Shown piece after piece: positions 1 through 8,528 of a stretch of 64,000 nucleotides of DNA. The DNA is from Streptomyces fradiae ATCC 10745 = DSM 40063 (lineage in GTDB: Bacteria > Actinomycetota > Actinomycetes > Streptomycetales > Streptomycetaceae): positions 2,590,501-2,654,500 of the forward strand of contig NZ_CP023696.1 of assembly GCF_008704425.1 (NCBI RefSeq), read 5' to 3'. Numbering within the stretch: position 1 is the stretch's first letter; each line of letters opens with the position of its first letter. The notes under the pieces were generated by a model. That model was given only the letters and a program-made list of their open reading frames with translations. It did not search any database and was not told the DNA's origin. A program made the translations under genes and the position numbers.

Positions 1-58
1 CGAGGCCGGCCGCCAGGGTCAGGGCGAGGGCGGCGGACAGCCCTCTGGATCTCTTCAT
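1..58 (-). CDS. Start of a secreted protein (partial)
   Basis: Only the first 19 codons lie in the window; the gene runs off the left edge. The translation starts MKRSRGLSAALALTLAAG, a basic n-region followed by an alanine/leucine-rich core, which is a signal peptide for export. A GGGGGG ribosome site sits three bases before the ATG at 58. The mature protein is outside the window, so no function can be given. Confidence 0.7.
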   Translation of the reverse strand, partial: MKRSRGLSAALALTLAAGL

Positions 59-160
59 GTACCCCCCAAGACGGACGTCTTGACGCCGTGAGCGCTGGTC
101 GGCGCGGCTACGGGCGCCTGGTGACACGCCCAAAAGTGTGAATGAGCCGAAGAGTAGCGG

Positions 161-175
161 CTCTTGTCTCATTTC
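161..175 (-). promoter_or_regulatory. Motif shared with the first rpf leader
   Basis: On the minus strand this reads GAAATGAGACAAGAG, about 100 bases upstream of the secreted-protein start at 58. A 14-of-15 match (GAAGTGAGACAAGAG) lies at 45844-45858, upstream of the riboswitch leader of the Rpf gene starting at 45447. It is followed on the minus strand by an inverted repeat (GAGCCG...CGGCTC). The role is unknown; a shared regulator or promoter element is an inference. Confidence 0.3.
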
Positions 176-346
176 TGGCCAACTCCGGGGAAAATCCCGG
201 CCAGTGGCCGGGCCGGTGCGCGCGGTGAGACGCTCCGCGCGCACGGCGGCGGCGCACGCGCCGGCCGGGCCCCCGGCGGCGACCCGCGCGCGCGGCGCGG
301 GACGCCCCGGGCGGGCGCCGTCGGCCGGGGCCGGGCCGCGCGGACG

Positions 347-1360
347 TCAGCGGTCCACGCGCACGGTGGCCCCGGCCAGTTCGTCCTGGACGCGGCGGAT
401 GTCGGCGTCGACCATGATCCGGGCCAGCTCGTCCACCCGCACCTCCGGCTTCCAGCCGAGCAGTTCCTCCGCCTTGCTGGCGTCGCCGATCAGGGCGTCC
501 ACCTCGCTGGGCCGCTCGTACTTGGCGTCGTGGCGGACGTACTCCCGCCAGTCGAGGTCCGCGTGGCCGAACGCCGTCTCCAGGAACTGCCGCACGGTCG
601 CCGGGACGCCCGTGGCGACGACGTAGTCGGTGGGCTCGTCGCGCTGGAGCATCCGCCACATGGCGTCGACGTACTCGGGGGCGTACCCCCAGTCGCGGAC
701 CGCGTCGAGGTTGCCGAGGTACAGCTCGCTCTGGAGGCCCGCCTTGATCCGGGCGACCGCCCGGGTGATCTTGCGGGTCACGAAGGTCTCGCCGCGGCGC
801 GGCGACTCGTGGTTGAACAGGATGCCGTTGACGGCGTACATCCCGTACGCCTCGCGGTAGTTGACCGTCGCCCAGTAGCCGTACACCTTGGCGACGCCGT
901 ACGGGCTGCGCGGGTGGAACGGGGTCCGCTCGTTCTGCGGGGGCGGGGTCGCGCCGAACATCTCCGACGACGACGCCTGGTAGACGCGGGTGTCGATGCC
1001 GGACGCGCGGACCGCCTCCAGCAGCCGCAGCGCGCCGAGGCCGGTGGCGTCACCGGTGTAGAGCGGCGCGTCGAAGGAGACCCGCACATGGGACTGGGCG
1101 CCCAGGTTGTACACCTCGTCGGGCCGTATCCCGCGCAGCAGGTTCACCAGCGCCACCCCGTCGGTCAGGTCGGCGTGGTGGAGCAGGAAGGACCGGCCGG
1201 ACTCCTGCGGGCCCTGGTAGATGTGGTCGATCCGCTCCGTGTTGAAGCTGGACGAGCGGCGCACGAGCCCGTGCACCGTGTACCCCTTCGACAGCAGCAG
1301 CTCGGACAGGTACGAGCCGTCCTGCCCGGTGACCCCCGTGATCAGTGCGGTCTTGCTCAT
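347..1360 (-). CDS. gmd: GDP-mannose 4,6-dehydratase
   Basis: Converts GDP-D-mannose to GDP-4-keto-6-deoxy-D-mannose, the first step to GDP-L-fucose and related deoxyhexoses, in the cytoplasm. The 337-residue protein has the usual length. The N-terminal nucleotide-binding motif is [10 protein letters not shown] (residues 8-17), followed by a SSSEMFG segment and the catalytic YGVAK (YxxxK). It starts at ATG 1360 and is divergent from the fucose synthase gene across a 110-bp gap, so the two consecutive pathway enzymes probably share a control region. It presumably feeds a surface polysaccharide together with the sugar transferase at 2505-4013. The call is secure; whether the end product is fucose or another deoxyhexose is inferred from the neighbour. 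Confidence 0.95.
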   Translation of the reverse strand: MSKTALITGVTGQDGSYLSELLLSKGYTVHGLVRRSSSFNTERIDHIYQGPQESGRSFLLHHADLTDGVALVNLLRGIRPDEVYNLGAQSHVRVSFDAPLYTGDATGLGALRLLEAVRASGIDTRVYQASSSEMFGATPPPQNERTPFHPRSPYGVAKVYGYWATVNYREAYGMYAVNGILFNHESPRRGETFVTRKITRAVARIKAGLQSELYLGNLDAVRDWGYAPEYVDAMWRMLQRDEPTDYVVATGVPATVRQFLETAFGHADLDWREYVRHDAKYERPSEVDALIGDASKAEELLGWKPEVRVDELARIMVDADIRRVQDELAGATVRVDR

Positions 1361-1470
1361 GCGTGGCTTCCCCTCCCGGAGGAGCCGGGCGCCGGCTCCG
1401 TCCCCGTTCCGCTCTTGTCCTGTCCCGGCCGATGCGGGCGACGGGCACGGGTCGCGCCGCCGATCCTGGC

Positions 1471-2493
1471 ATGATCCGGCTCATGACCGACTCGCAGGCG
1501 GCCGTGCCGCCCCCCGCCCCGTCGTCGTACCTGCCGTCCGCGGCCCGGATATTCGTCGCGGGCCACCGCGGCCTCGTGGGGTCCGCGATGGTCCGCCGGC
1601 TGACCGCCGACGGCCACGAGGTGATCACCCGCGACCGCGCCTCGCTCGACCTGCGGGACGCCGCCGCCACCGGCGCGTTCCTCGCGGGCGTACGGCCTGA
1701 CGCCGTGGTCCTGGCGGCCGCCAAGGTCGGCGGCATCCTCGCGAACAGCACGCAGCCCGTGCCGTTCCTGGAGGACAACCTGCGCATCCAGCTCAGCGTC
1801 ATCGCGGGCGCCCACGCGGCCGGTGTGCCGCGGCTGCTGTTCCTCGGCTCGTCGTGCATCTACCCCAAGCACGCCCCGCAGCCCATCCGCGAGGACGCGC
1901 TGCTGACCGGCCCGCTGGAGCCCACGAACGAGCCGTACGCCCTGGCGAAGATCGCCGGGATCTGCCAGGTCCAGTCCTACCGGCGGCAGTTCGGCGCGGC
2001 GTACATCTCGGCGATGCCGACGAACCTCTACGGGCCGGGCGACAACTTCGACCTGGAGACCTCGCACGTCCTGCCCGCCCTGGTGCGCCGCTTCCACGAG
2101 GCGCGCGAGGCCGGCGCCGACGAGGTGACCCTGTGGGGCTCGGGCACCCCGCGCCGGGAGTTCCTGCACGTCGACGACCTGGCGGACGCCTGCGTGACGC
2201 TGCTCGCCGGCTACGACGGGGACGCGCCGGTCAACGTCGGCTGCGGGCGGGACCTGACCATCCGGGAGCTGGCCGAGACGGTCGCGGACGTCACCGGGTT
2301 CACCGGCCGGATCGCCTGGGACACCACCAGGCCGGACGGCACGCCCCGCAAGCTGCTGGACGCCTCGCGGCTGACGGAGTTGGGCTGGGCACCCCGCGTC
2401 CCGCTGCGGGAGGGCATCGCCGCCACGTACGCGTGGTGGCTGGCCCAGGGCGCCGCAGGGGGCCGCGGCCGCGCCGGCGGCCCGCCCGCCTGA
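1471..2493 (+). CDS. fcl: GDP-L-fucose synthase
   Basis: Epimerises and reduces GDP-4-keto-6-deoxymannose to GDP-L-fucose with NADPH; this is the second step after Gmd. The short-chain dehydrogenase/epimerase fold shows the nucleotide motif [10 protein letters not shown] near the N-terminus, a GSSCIYP segment typical of this family, and the catalytic YALAK. The start is ATG 1471 (340 residues) or ATG 1483; both precede the conserved core by about 20 poorly conserved residues. The gene is divergent from gmd and converges with the sugar transferase, whose stop lies only 11 bp beyond this one. The C-terminus ends in a glycine/alanine-rich tail. Confidence 0.93.
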   Translation: MIRLMTDSQAAVPPPAPSSYLPSAARIFVAGHRGLVGSAMVRRLTADGHEVITRDRASLDLRDAAATGAFLAGVRPDAVVLAAAKVGGILANSTQPVPFLEDNLRIQLSVIAGAHAAGVPRLLFLGSSCIYPKHAPQPIREDALLTGPLEPTNEPYALAKIAGICQVQSYRRQFGAAYISAMPTNLYGPGDNFDLETSHVLPALVRRFHEAREAGADEVTLWGSGTPRREFLHVDDLADACVTLLAGYDGDAPVNVGCGRDLTIRELAETVADVTGFTGRIAWDTTRPDGTPRKLLDASRLTELGWAPRVPLREGIAATYAWWLAQGAAGGRGRAGGPPA

Positions 2494-2504
2494 CGGGGGC
2501 GCCA

Positions 2505-4013
2505 TCAGTACGCTCCGCGGCCGTCGACCACGGCCCGGAGCGTGCGGCTCATCACGTCCAGGTCGCTGCTGAACGACCAGTTGTCGACGTAGTGCAGGTC
2601 CAGCTGGATCGTTTCGTCCCAGGACAGGTCGGACCGGCCGCTCACCTGCCACAGCCCCGTCATGCCGGGCTTCACCCGCAGCCGGCGCAGCGCCGTCGCG
2701 TCGTACGCCGCGACCTCCTCGGGCAGCGGCGGGCGCGGTCCCACCAGGGACATGTCACCCCGCAGGACGTTCAGGAGCTGCGGCAGCTCGTCCAGGGAGG
2801 TGCGGCGCAGGAAGCGGCCCACCCGCGTCACGCGCGGGTCGCGGCGCATCTTGAACATCAGTCCGTCGCACTCGTTGCGCGCGGCCAGGTCGTCCTTGCG
2901 GACGTCGGCGTCGGTGACCATGCTGCGGAACTTCCACATGGTGAACGTCTCCCGGTCGCGGCCGACCCGCACCTGCCGGTAGAACGCGGGGCCGGGCGAG
3001 TCCAGCCGTATCAGCAGGACGAGCAGGAGCAGCAGCGGCGACAGCGCCAGCAGCCCGAGGGCGGCGCCGCAGCGGTCGACGGCGGTCTTCAGCGCGGTCT
3101 GCGCGCCCCCGCCGAGCGGCGGCTCGACGCGCAGCACGGTCAGCCCGGCGACGGAGGCGACCGTCAGCCGCTTCACGGACGTCTCCACCAGGCCGGGTGT
3201 GAGCGCCACGTCCAGTCCGGCGTCGTGCAGCGCCCAGCACAGCTCCCGCAGCCGGTCCCCGGTGAGCCGGGAGCCGGGCGCGACGAGGACCAGTTCGGCG
3301 CCGTGGCGGCGGGCGGCGTCCACCAGGCGGTGCCACGCGGCGCGGTCGTCCGGCCGCGGGTCGAGCACCCCCGCGCCGGCCGCCCCGCCCGCCAGTGCGC
3401 CGGCCGCGTCGGGGCCGTCGGTGACGGCGACGGTGCCGACGACCGCGTACGGGTGGTCGGTGCGCGCGGCGAGCCGCCGCACGGCCGCGTCCAGGGCGCC
3501 GGGCTCGCCGACGACGAGGACCCGGTCGACGGCCTCGGCGGCGCGCCGCGCGGCGGTGAGGTGGCGGTGCAGCCGTCGCCGGCACACGACCGCCGCCACC
3601 AGCGAGGGCAGGAGCGCCGCCAGGGCCGCGTACGGCTGCGGGGTGCGGGCGGTGGCGACGCTCAGCACGGCGAGCGCCGCCACCAGGATGAGCCAGTCGT
3701 GCAGCACGGGCAGCGCCCCGCGCGACTCGCCGAGCTCGCCGGCGCGGTAGCGGTGGCGCGCCGTCCGCACGGCGAGCCACGCGGCGGTGGCGACGGCGGC
3801 GGCGCGCAGCGGGTGCGGCTGCTGGGCCCGGTCGAGGACCAGGGCGACGGAGACGGCGGTCACGGCGGCGTCGGAGCCGAGGACGGCCGGCAGGTACCAG
3901 CGCGGCTTGGCCCGGCGGCCCGCCGCGGTGCGGCGCCGGCCGGCGGCGCCGCGATCGGATGTCAGACGTGTCGTACGAGCGTCGTGGATCGAGGTGTCAC
4001 CCAAAGTTCGCAC
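2505..4013 (-). CDS. Polyprenyl glycosylphosphotransferase (sugar transferase)
   Basis: Probably transfers a sugar-1-phosphate from a nucleotide sugar to undecaprenyl phosphate, starting assembly of an exopolysaccharide. The 502-residue protein has an N-terminal set of membrane helices (about 40-150), a middle Rossmann-like region and a C-terminal bacterial sugar transferase domain from about residue 305. That domain shows a membrane helix, KFRSM, DELPQLLNVLRGDMSLVGPR, PGMTGLWQVSGR and a final LDLHYV, all hallmarks of the WbaP/CpsE family. The GTG at 4013 is directly preceded by a G-run, so the exact start is uncertain. It converges with fcl and likely uses the same precursor pathway; the sugar it loads cannot be read from sequence. 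Confidence 0.88.
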   Translation of the reverse strand: MRTLGDTSIHDARTTRLTSDRGAAGRRRTAAGRRAKPRWYLPAVLGSDAAVTAVSVALVLDRAQQPHPLRAAAVATAAWLAVRTARHRYRAGELGESRGALPVLHDWLILVAALAVLSVATARTPQPYAALAALLPSLVAAVVCRRRLHRHLTAARRAAEAVDRVLVVGEPGALDAAVRRLAARTDHPYAVVGTVAVTDGPDAAGALAGGAAGAGVLDPRPDDRAAWHRLVDAARRHGAELVLVAPGSRLTGDRLRELCWALHDAGLDVALTPGLVETSVKRLTVASVAGLTVLRVEPPLGGGAQTALKTAVDRCGAALGLLALSPLLLLLVLLIRLDSPGPAFYRQVRVGRDRETFTMWKFRSMVTDADVRKDDLAARNECDGLMFKMRRDPRVTRVGRFLRRTSLDELPQLLNVLRGDMSLVGPRPPLPEEVAAYDATALRRLRVKPGMTGLWQVSGRSDLSWDETIQLDLHYVDNWSFSSDLDVMSRTLRAVVDGRGAY

Positions 4014-4166
4014 GCCCCCCCAGGCCTGGAAAACCGTGCTCCCCGCCGTGGTCGGTTCGGCGGTTCACACATTTCCTTCACGCGAGGGCACACTACGCCA
4101 CGCGGGCGCCGCGCAGAACACGGCCTTTCGTAAGCTTTCGTATACGCACCGTTTCCGGTCGGTCGC

Positions 4167-4691
4167 TTACGCGGGCGCGGCCAGCTCCGCCCATACGGTC
4201 TTCCCCGGCGCCTCGGCGTTCCTCGCGACGCCCCAGTCCAGGCAGAGCCGCTGCACGATGAACATGCCGTGCCCGCCGGGGCGGCCGGCGCGGTGGGGCG
4301 TGCGGGGGGCGGGCTCTCCGGCGCCGCGGTCCTCCACCTCCAGGCGGAGCACCTTGTCGTGCAGGGTGACCCGCAGCTCCTCGGGACCCTCGGCGTGCAG
4401 GCAGGCGTTGGTCACCAGCTCGGAGACGACCAGCAGCACGTCCTCGGCGGCGGCGCGCCGGTCGGCCGAGGCGGCGGGGAGCCAGCCCCAGTCGTAGAGC
4501 GCCTGCCGGGTGAAGTCGCGGGCGAGCGGGACGATGCCGCTGGCGCCGTTCAGCGTGAGGCGGCGCGTCTCGCGGTGCGCCCCCCGCCCGTCGGGCGCGC
4601 CGTCGGGTGCCACGGGCCGCGCGGAGGGGCTGGCCGGGCGGTCCGGCTCGGGGCCGAGGCCGCTCGGCGGTTGCTGCCGGGTGGCACCCAT
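4167..4691 (-). CDS. RsbW-like anti-sigma factor / serine kinase
   Basis: A HATPase of the GHKL fold that in this family binds a sigma factor and phosphorylates its STAS antagonist. The 174-residue protein has a disordered, proline-rich first 45 residues, an N-box LLVVSELVTNACLHA around residues 85-100, and G-box segments EDRGAGE and GRPGGHGMFIVQRL near the C-terminus. It lies in the same direction as the STAS gene at 4892-5260, 200 bp downstream of it, and next to a divergent SigB/F-type sigma gene, forming a complete partner-switching module. From memory, S. coelicolor has such a set (sigI with PrsI and ArsI) near its hut genes; orthology is likely but unchecked. Confidence 0.85.
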   Translation of the reverse strand: MGATRQQPPSGLGPEPDRPASPSARPVAPDGAPDGRGAHRETRRLTLNGASGIVPLARDFTRQALYDWGWLPAASADRRAAAEDVLLVVSELVTNACLHAEGPEELRVTLHDKVLRLEVEDRGAGEPAPRTPHRAGRPGGHGMFIVQRLCLDWGVARNAEAPGKTVWAELAAPA

Positions 4692-4891
4692 CAGCGCGTC
4701 ACCTCACCGATTCACCAGGTCGTCATTGCGTCGACGTACGTCATCGTCTTTCTTGGCAGTGCCGGGCCCTCCGGCCACCCGCTCCGGGAGCCTTCTGGCT
4801 TCTTCTGCCCGCCCGTCCCCGGGCGACACCACTCGGATCGCCCGCGTCCGGACCGCGGCGTCCACACGCCGCGGGTGCCGCCACCGGCGGC

Positions 4892-5260
4892 CTACCCGCC
4901 GAGGGCGGCCTCCAGGGAGTCGTGGATCTCGAAGACCACGCCCGCCCCGGTGATCTCGAAGACCCGCGCCACGGCGGGGCGCATCGCGGCGAGGTGGACC
5001 ACCCCGCCGGACTCCTCCGCCTTGAGCCGTGCGCCGAGGAGTACGTTCAGCCCGGTCGAGTCGCAGAACTCGAGCTGCGAGCAGTCGACCACGAGCCGTG
5101 TCCGGCCCCGGGCGACCGCCGCCTCGAGCGGTTCGCGCAACAACTCCGCCGTGTGGTGATCGAGCTCACCCGCCGGGGTCAGGATCTCGCTGGCGCCTTC
5201 CGTCCGGACCCCGACATGGAGCCGGCCCTGGTTCGCGCTGCCGACTGTCTCGCGGCCCAT
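4892..5260 (-). CDS. STAS-domain anti-sigma factor antagonist
   Basis: An RsbV/SpoIIAA-like protein of 122 residues that releases a sigma factor by sequestering its RsbW-like partner. The STAS core is visible: EILTPAGELDHHTAELL, then DCSQLEFCDSTGL, where the serine of the DSTGL loop is the expected phosphorylation site. I chose ATG 5260 because GAGGG stands six bases upstream; an in-frame ATG at 5368 would add 36 arginine-rich residues unlike the family. It precedes the kinase gene (4167-4691) and is divergent from the sigma gene, with 254 bp between the two starts for control. Confidence 0.88.
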   Translation of the reverse strand: MGRETVGSANQGRLHVGVRTEGASEILTPAGELDHHTAELLREPLEAAVARGRTRLVVDCSQLEFCDSTGLNVLLGARLKAEESGGVVHLAAMRPAVARVFEITGAGVVFEIHDSLEAALGG

Positions 5261-5514
5261 TCCCGTCCCTCTTCGCCGATGCCGTTGGGTCGGATGCACC
5301 CTACGACGAATCGCTTTCCGCCGGTAGTCGGAGGTCGCCGAAAACGGTATATACGGGGAAAATGGCAATCACACCGGCCACTTGCACCGACACCGCCCGA
5401 CCCGATAGGGCTAGTAGGGCAACCCACCGACACGGCCGGCTTTGGAGGCGCCGCACACCGCAATCCCACGCATGGGCATCGGCGGCCATATGCCGAGAAC
5501 GATGGAGGACGACC

Positions 5515-6414
5515 ATGTCACCCCGGCTCGACGAGACGCGTACCCGCGACGCGGCGTCGGCAACACCGTTCCACCCGATCGATCCGTCCGGCTCCCCGGA
5601 CCCCCTGGACCTTCCGGACCTCCCCGAGATCCCGCCCTACGCGCAGGTGGAGGCCGTCGACGCGCGAGCGCTCTCCAAGACGCTGTTCGCCCGGCTGGAG
5701 ACCCTCGACGAGGGCACCCCGGAGCACGCGTACGTCCGCAACACCCTGGTCGAGCTCAACCTCGCCCTCGTCAAGTTCGCCGCCTCCCGCTTCCGCACGC
5801 GCAGCGAGCCGATGGAGGACATCATCCAGGTCGGCACCATCGGCCTGATCAAGGCGATCGACCGCTTCGAGCTGAGCCGCGAGGTCGAGTTCCCGACCTT
5901 CGCGATGCCGACGATCATCGGCGAGATCAAGCGCTTCTTCCGCGACACGTCCTGGTCGGTGCGCGTTCCCCGGCGCCTCCAGGAGCTGCGGCTGGAACTG
6001 GCGAAGGCCGGTGACGAGCTCGCCCAGGAGCTGGACCGCTCCCCGACCGTCGCCGAGCTGGCCGAGCGGCTCGGCATCAGCCGGGAGGAGGTCGTCGAGG
6101 GCATGGCGGCGAGCAACGCCTACACCGCCAGCTCCCTGGACGCCCAGCCCGAGGAGGACGACACCGAGGGCGCCCTCGCCGACCGGATCGGCTACGAGGA
6201 CCACGGGCTGGAGGGCATCGAGTACATCGAGTCCCTCAAGCCGCTCATCGCGTCGCTCCCCGCGCGGGACCGCGAGATCCTGTCCCTCCGCTTCGTGGCC
6301 GGGCTCACCCAGTCGCAGATCGGCGAGGAGCTGAACATCTCGCAGATGCACGTCTCGCGCCTGCTGTCCCGCACGCTGGCGAAGCTGCGCAAGGGCCTCA
6401 CCCTGGAGGAGTGA
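5515..6414 (+). CDS. SigB/SigF/SigG-family RNA polymerase sigma factor
   Basis: A 299-residue alternative sigma factor. An acidic, proline-rich N-terminus leads into region 2 (SEPMEDIIQVGTIGLIKAID and FPTFAMPTIIGEIKRFFRD), region 3 (PRRLQELRLELAKAGDEL) and a region 4 helix-turn-helix (GLTQSQIGEELNISQMHVSR). The start is ATG 5515 with GGAGG seven bases upstream; longer frames upstream run through the divergent promoter. Its flanking STAS and kinase genes are its probable regulators. In Streptomyces, such factors serve osmotic stress, oxidative stress or sporulation; the gene order suggests the sigI type, stated from memory. A strong hairpin at 6485-6523 ends the transcript. Confidence 0.9.
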   Translation: MSPRLDETRTRDAASATPFHPIDPSGSPDPLDLPDLPEIPPYAQVEAVDARALSKTLFARLETLDEGTPEHAYVRNTLVELNLALVKFAASRFRTRSEPMEDIIQVGTIGLIKAIDRFELSREVEFPTFAMPTIIGEIKRFFRDTSWSVRVPRRLQELRLELAKAGDELAQELDRSPTVAELAERLGISREEVVEGMAASNAYTASSLDAQPEEDDTEGALADRIGYEDHGLEGIEYIESLKPLIASLPARDREILSLRFVAGLTQSQIGEELNISQMHVSRLLSRTLAKLRKGLTLEE

Positions 6415-6484
6415 CCCCGGCGCACGCCCCCGGCACGGTGCGCCCGCGCCCCGCGCGGGCCGTCCGCGCGCCCCGCACCCCTCG

Positions 6485-6523
6485 CCCGAGGGCCCGCCCC
6501 CGCACCGGGGCCGGGCCCTCGGG
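6485..6523. terminator. Bidirectional hairpin terminator
   Basis: Perfect 12-bp inverted repeat (CCCGAGGGCCCG with CGGGCCCTCGGG) with a 15-base loop. It lies between the convergent sigma gene (ends 6414) and the small gene ending at 6525. It has no U-tract, as is usual in Streptomyces. Confidence 0.7.
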
Positions 6524-6524
6524 T

Positions 6525-6731
6525 TCAGGCGCGCTCGGCGAGGGTGTGGGCGACGAGGGCGTTGGCGTGGCCGTGGCCCAGGCCGTGCTCGGTCTTGAGC
6601 CAGGCGACCAGCTCCATGTGCCGGGTGAGCGGGGAGGTGCGGATGAGCTCCTTCCACTCCGCGACGGGCCGCCCGTACTTCTTCTCGATGGACGGGAAGT
6701 AGCTCGCGGGGCCCTTCGCCTGCTGGGTCAT
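6525..6731 (-). CDS. DUF4287 small protein
   Basis: A 68-residue protein with the sequence pattern of the DUF4287 family: SYFPSIEKKYGRPVAEWKEL at residues 11-30, followed by HMELVAWLKTEHGLGHGHAN. The function of the family is not established. The start is ATG 6731 with GGGAGG nearby; the longer open frame upstream belongs to the broken gene at 6829-7243. It follows that gene and the hut operon on the same strand, after a gap of about 100 bp. Confidence 0.85.
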   Translation of the reverse strand: MTQQAKGPASYFPSIEKKYGRPVAEWKELIRTSPLTRHMELVAWLKTEHGLGHGHANALVAHTLAERA

Positions 6732-6828
6732 GTTCTGGTCCTCCCTGCCGGGGCGCGCCGTGGTGCGCTGCCGTGAGGTGGGACCCCGCCCGCCCCCGGA
6801 TCTCACCGGCGACCCACTGTGATGCCCG

Positions 6829-7243
6829 TCACACGCGCGCCCGCCCCGGTGGCGGTCCGGCCGGCACCGCGACGACCTGGAACCGGTCCTCGTAGACGAT
6901 GCGGCCCGGATCGGACGTCTCGACGCGTACGCAGGGGACGCCATGGGCCGCGAGGAGCGCCAGACAGCCGTCGACGCGCGCGATGAGGTGGCTCGCCGTC
7001 GCGACCTGAACCAGGCCACCGCTCCCGGGTTCACGTCCGGGTCGTAGACGGAGGGGTCGGTGTCCGACGGGTTCGGGTGGTTCGCGTCGTACCAGTCGTT
7101 CGACGCGCGCCAGAGCAGGTGCTCGTCGACGGAGCGCCGTCCCTCCCTCGCCAGTGCGTTGGCCAGGGCGAACACCCCCGGGTGGTGGCCCCGGGGTGCC
7201 GGGCGGGCGACTGGAAGCGGACGTACGGAAGGCGCGGGGTCAC
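6829..7243 (-). pseudogene. Twice-frameshifted small conserved gene after hutI
   Basis: The coding signal runs through three frames. From GTG 7243, overlapping the hutI stop as GTGA, it reads [20 protein letters not shown]. Near 7172-7182 the frame must change (one missing C in the CCCGGGGG run) to read VFALANALAREGRRSVDEHL and onward to NPGAVAWF. Near 7008 it must change again (TTCAGG where TTCCAGG would keep frame) to read QVATASHLIARVDGCLALLA and ETSDPGRIVYEDRFQVVAVP before the stop at 6829. Joined, about 137 residues resemble a small protein family I remember from Streptomyces; function unknown. Two one-base deletions mean either real decay or two sequencing errors. Confidence 0.75.
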
Positions 7244-8499
7244 CCGTCCGACGCTACGCCCCCGCGCCAGACCCGGGCGACGAGCGGGACGCCGGGGCGG
7301 TAGGCGAGGTGGACGTGGGACGGGGCGTCCAGGAGGGCCAGGTCGGCGCGGGCGCCGGGGGTGAGGCGGCCGACGTCGGTGCGGCGCAGGGCCGCCGCGC
7401 CGCCCGCCGTGGCGGACCACAGCGCCTCGTCGGGCGTCATGCCCATGTCCCGCACCGCGAGGGCGACGCAGAAGGGCATGGACGAGGTGAACGACGAGCC
7501 GGGGTTGCAGTCCGTGGACAGGGCCACCGTCACGCCCGCGTCCAGCAGGCGGCGCGCGTCGGGCCACCGCGCGCGCGTGGAGAACTCCGCGCCCGGCAGC
7601 AGCGTCGCCACGGTCGAGCCGCTCGCCAGGGCGTCCACGTCGGCGTCCGTCAGGTGGGTGCAGTGGTCGGCGCTGGCCGCGTCCAGCTCCACCGCGAGCC
7701 GCACGCCGGGGCCGTACGAGAGCTGGTTGGCGTGGACGCGCGGGAGCAGTCCGCGGGCCTTGCCCGCGGTGAGGATCGCGCGGGCCTGGTCGCCGTCGAA
7801 GGCGCCCTTCTCGCAGAAGACGTCGATCCACCGGGCGTGCGGCGCACAGGCGTCCAGCATCGGGCCGGTGACCAGGTCCACGTAGGCGGCCGGGTCGTCC
7901 GCGTAGTCGGGGGAGACGATGTGCGCGCCGAGGTAGGTGACCTCCTCGGTGTGCCGGGCGGCGATGCGCAGCGCCCGCGCCTCGTCCTCGACGGTCAGCC
8001 CGTAGCCGGACTTGGTCTCGAAGGTGGTGGTGCCCTGGCGGAGCGCCTCGCGCAGGTAGCGGGTGAGGTTCGCCTCCAGTTCGGCGTCGGTGGCGGCGCG
8101 GGTCGCGGCGACGGTCGTGCGGATGCCGCCGGCCTCGTAGGCCCGGCCGGACATGCGGGCGTTGAACTCGGCGGTGCGGTCGCCGGCGAAGACGAGGTGG
8201 GAGTGGGAGTCGACGAAGCCGGGGATCACGGCCCGGCCGCCGGCGTCGACCCGGTTGTCAGTGGCGGGTGCTTTGCTGGATTCACCGGTCCAGACGACGC
8301 GGTCGCCCTCGATGACGAGCGCCGCGTCCTGGATCAGTCCGAGGGGGGATCCGTCACCGAGGGAGGGGTCGTTGGTGACCAGACCGGCGATGTTGGTGAT
8401 GAGCGTGGCCGCGGTGGCCGCCGGGGCGACGGCGCTGTTCGTCGTGTCGGGGCCCGCGGTCGCGGGGGCGCTGTTCGCGGGGTCGTTGCCGCTGTTCAT
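7240..8499 (-). CDS. hutI: Imidazolonepropionase
   Basis: Hydrolyses imidazolone-5-propionate to N-formimino-L-glutamate, the third step of histidine breakdown. It is a cytoplasmic, metal-dependent amidohydrolase of 419 residues. The metal-binding HxH is in [13 protein letters not shown], the family segment NITGL is represented by [13 protein letters not shown] near residue 40, and STDCNPGS carries the late catalytic aspartate. The start ATG 8499 has an AGGAG about ten bases upstream and gives an unusual alanine/proline-rich extension of some 30 residues before the family core, so a later start is possible. Its stop overlaps the next (broken) gene by four bases, and it follows hutF by 29 bp, so it is part of the hut operon. 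Confidence 0.93.
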   Translation of the reverse strand: MNSGNDPANSAPATAGPDTTNSAVAPAATAATLITNIAGLVTNDPSLGDGSPLGLIQDAALVIEGDRVVWTGESSKAPATDNRVDAGGRAVIPGFVDSHSHLVFAGDRTAEFNARMSGRAYEAGGIRTTVAATRAATDAELEANLTRYLREALRQGTTTFETKSGYGLTVEDEARALRIAARHTEEVTYLGAHIVSPDYADDPAAYVDLVTGPMLDACAPHARWIDVFCEKGAFDGDQARAILTAGKARGLLPRVHANQLSYGPGVRLAVELDAASADHCTHLTDADVDALASGSTVATLLPGAEFSTRARWPDARRLLDAGVTVALSTDCNPGSSFTSSMPFCVALAVRDMGMTPDEALWSATAGGAAALRRTDVGRLTPGARADLALLDAPSHVHLAYRPGVPLVARVWRGGVASDG

Positions 8500-8528
8500 G
8501 GTGCGGGAGCTCTCCTTCGGGCGGGTCG

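Noticed and set aside
7031..7831. Minus-strand frame overlapping hutI with a plausible end [15 protein letters not shown]
   Set aside because: Only its last 20-odd codons are real, as the start of the broken gene at 6829-7243. The rest is a shadow of hutI.
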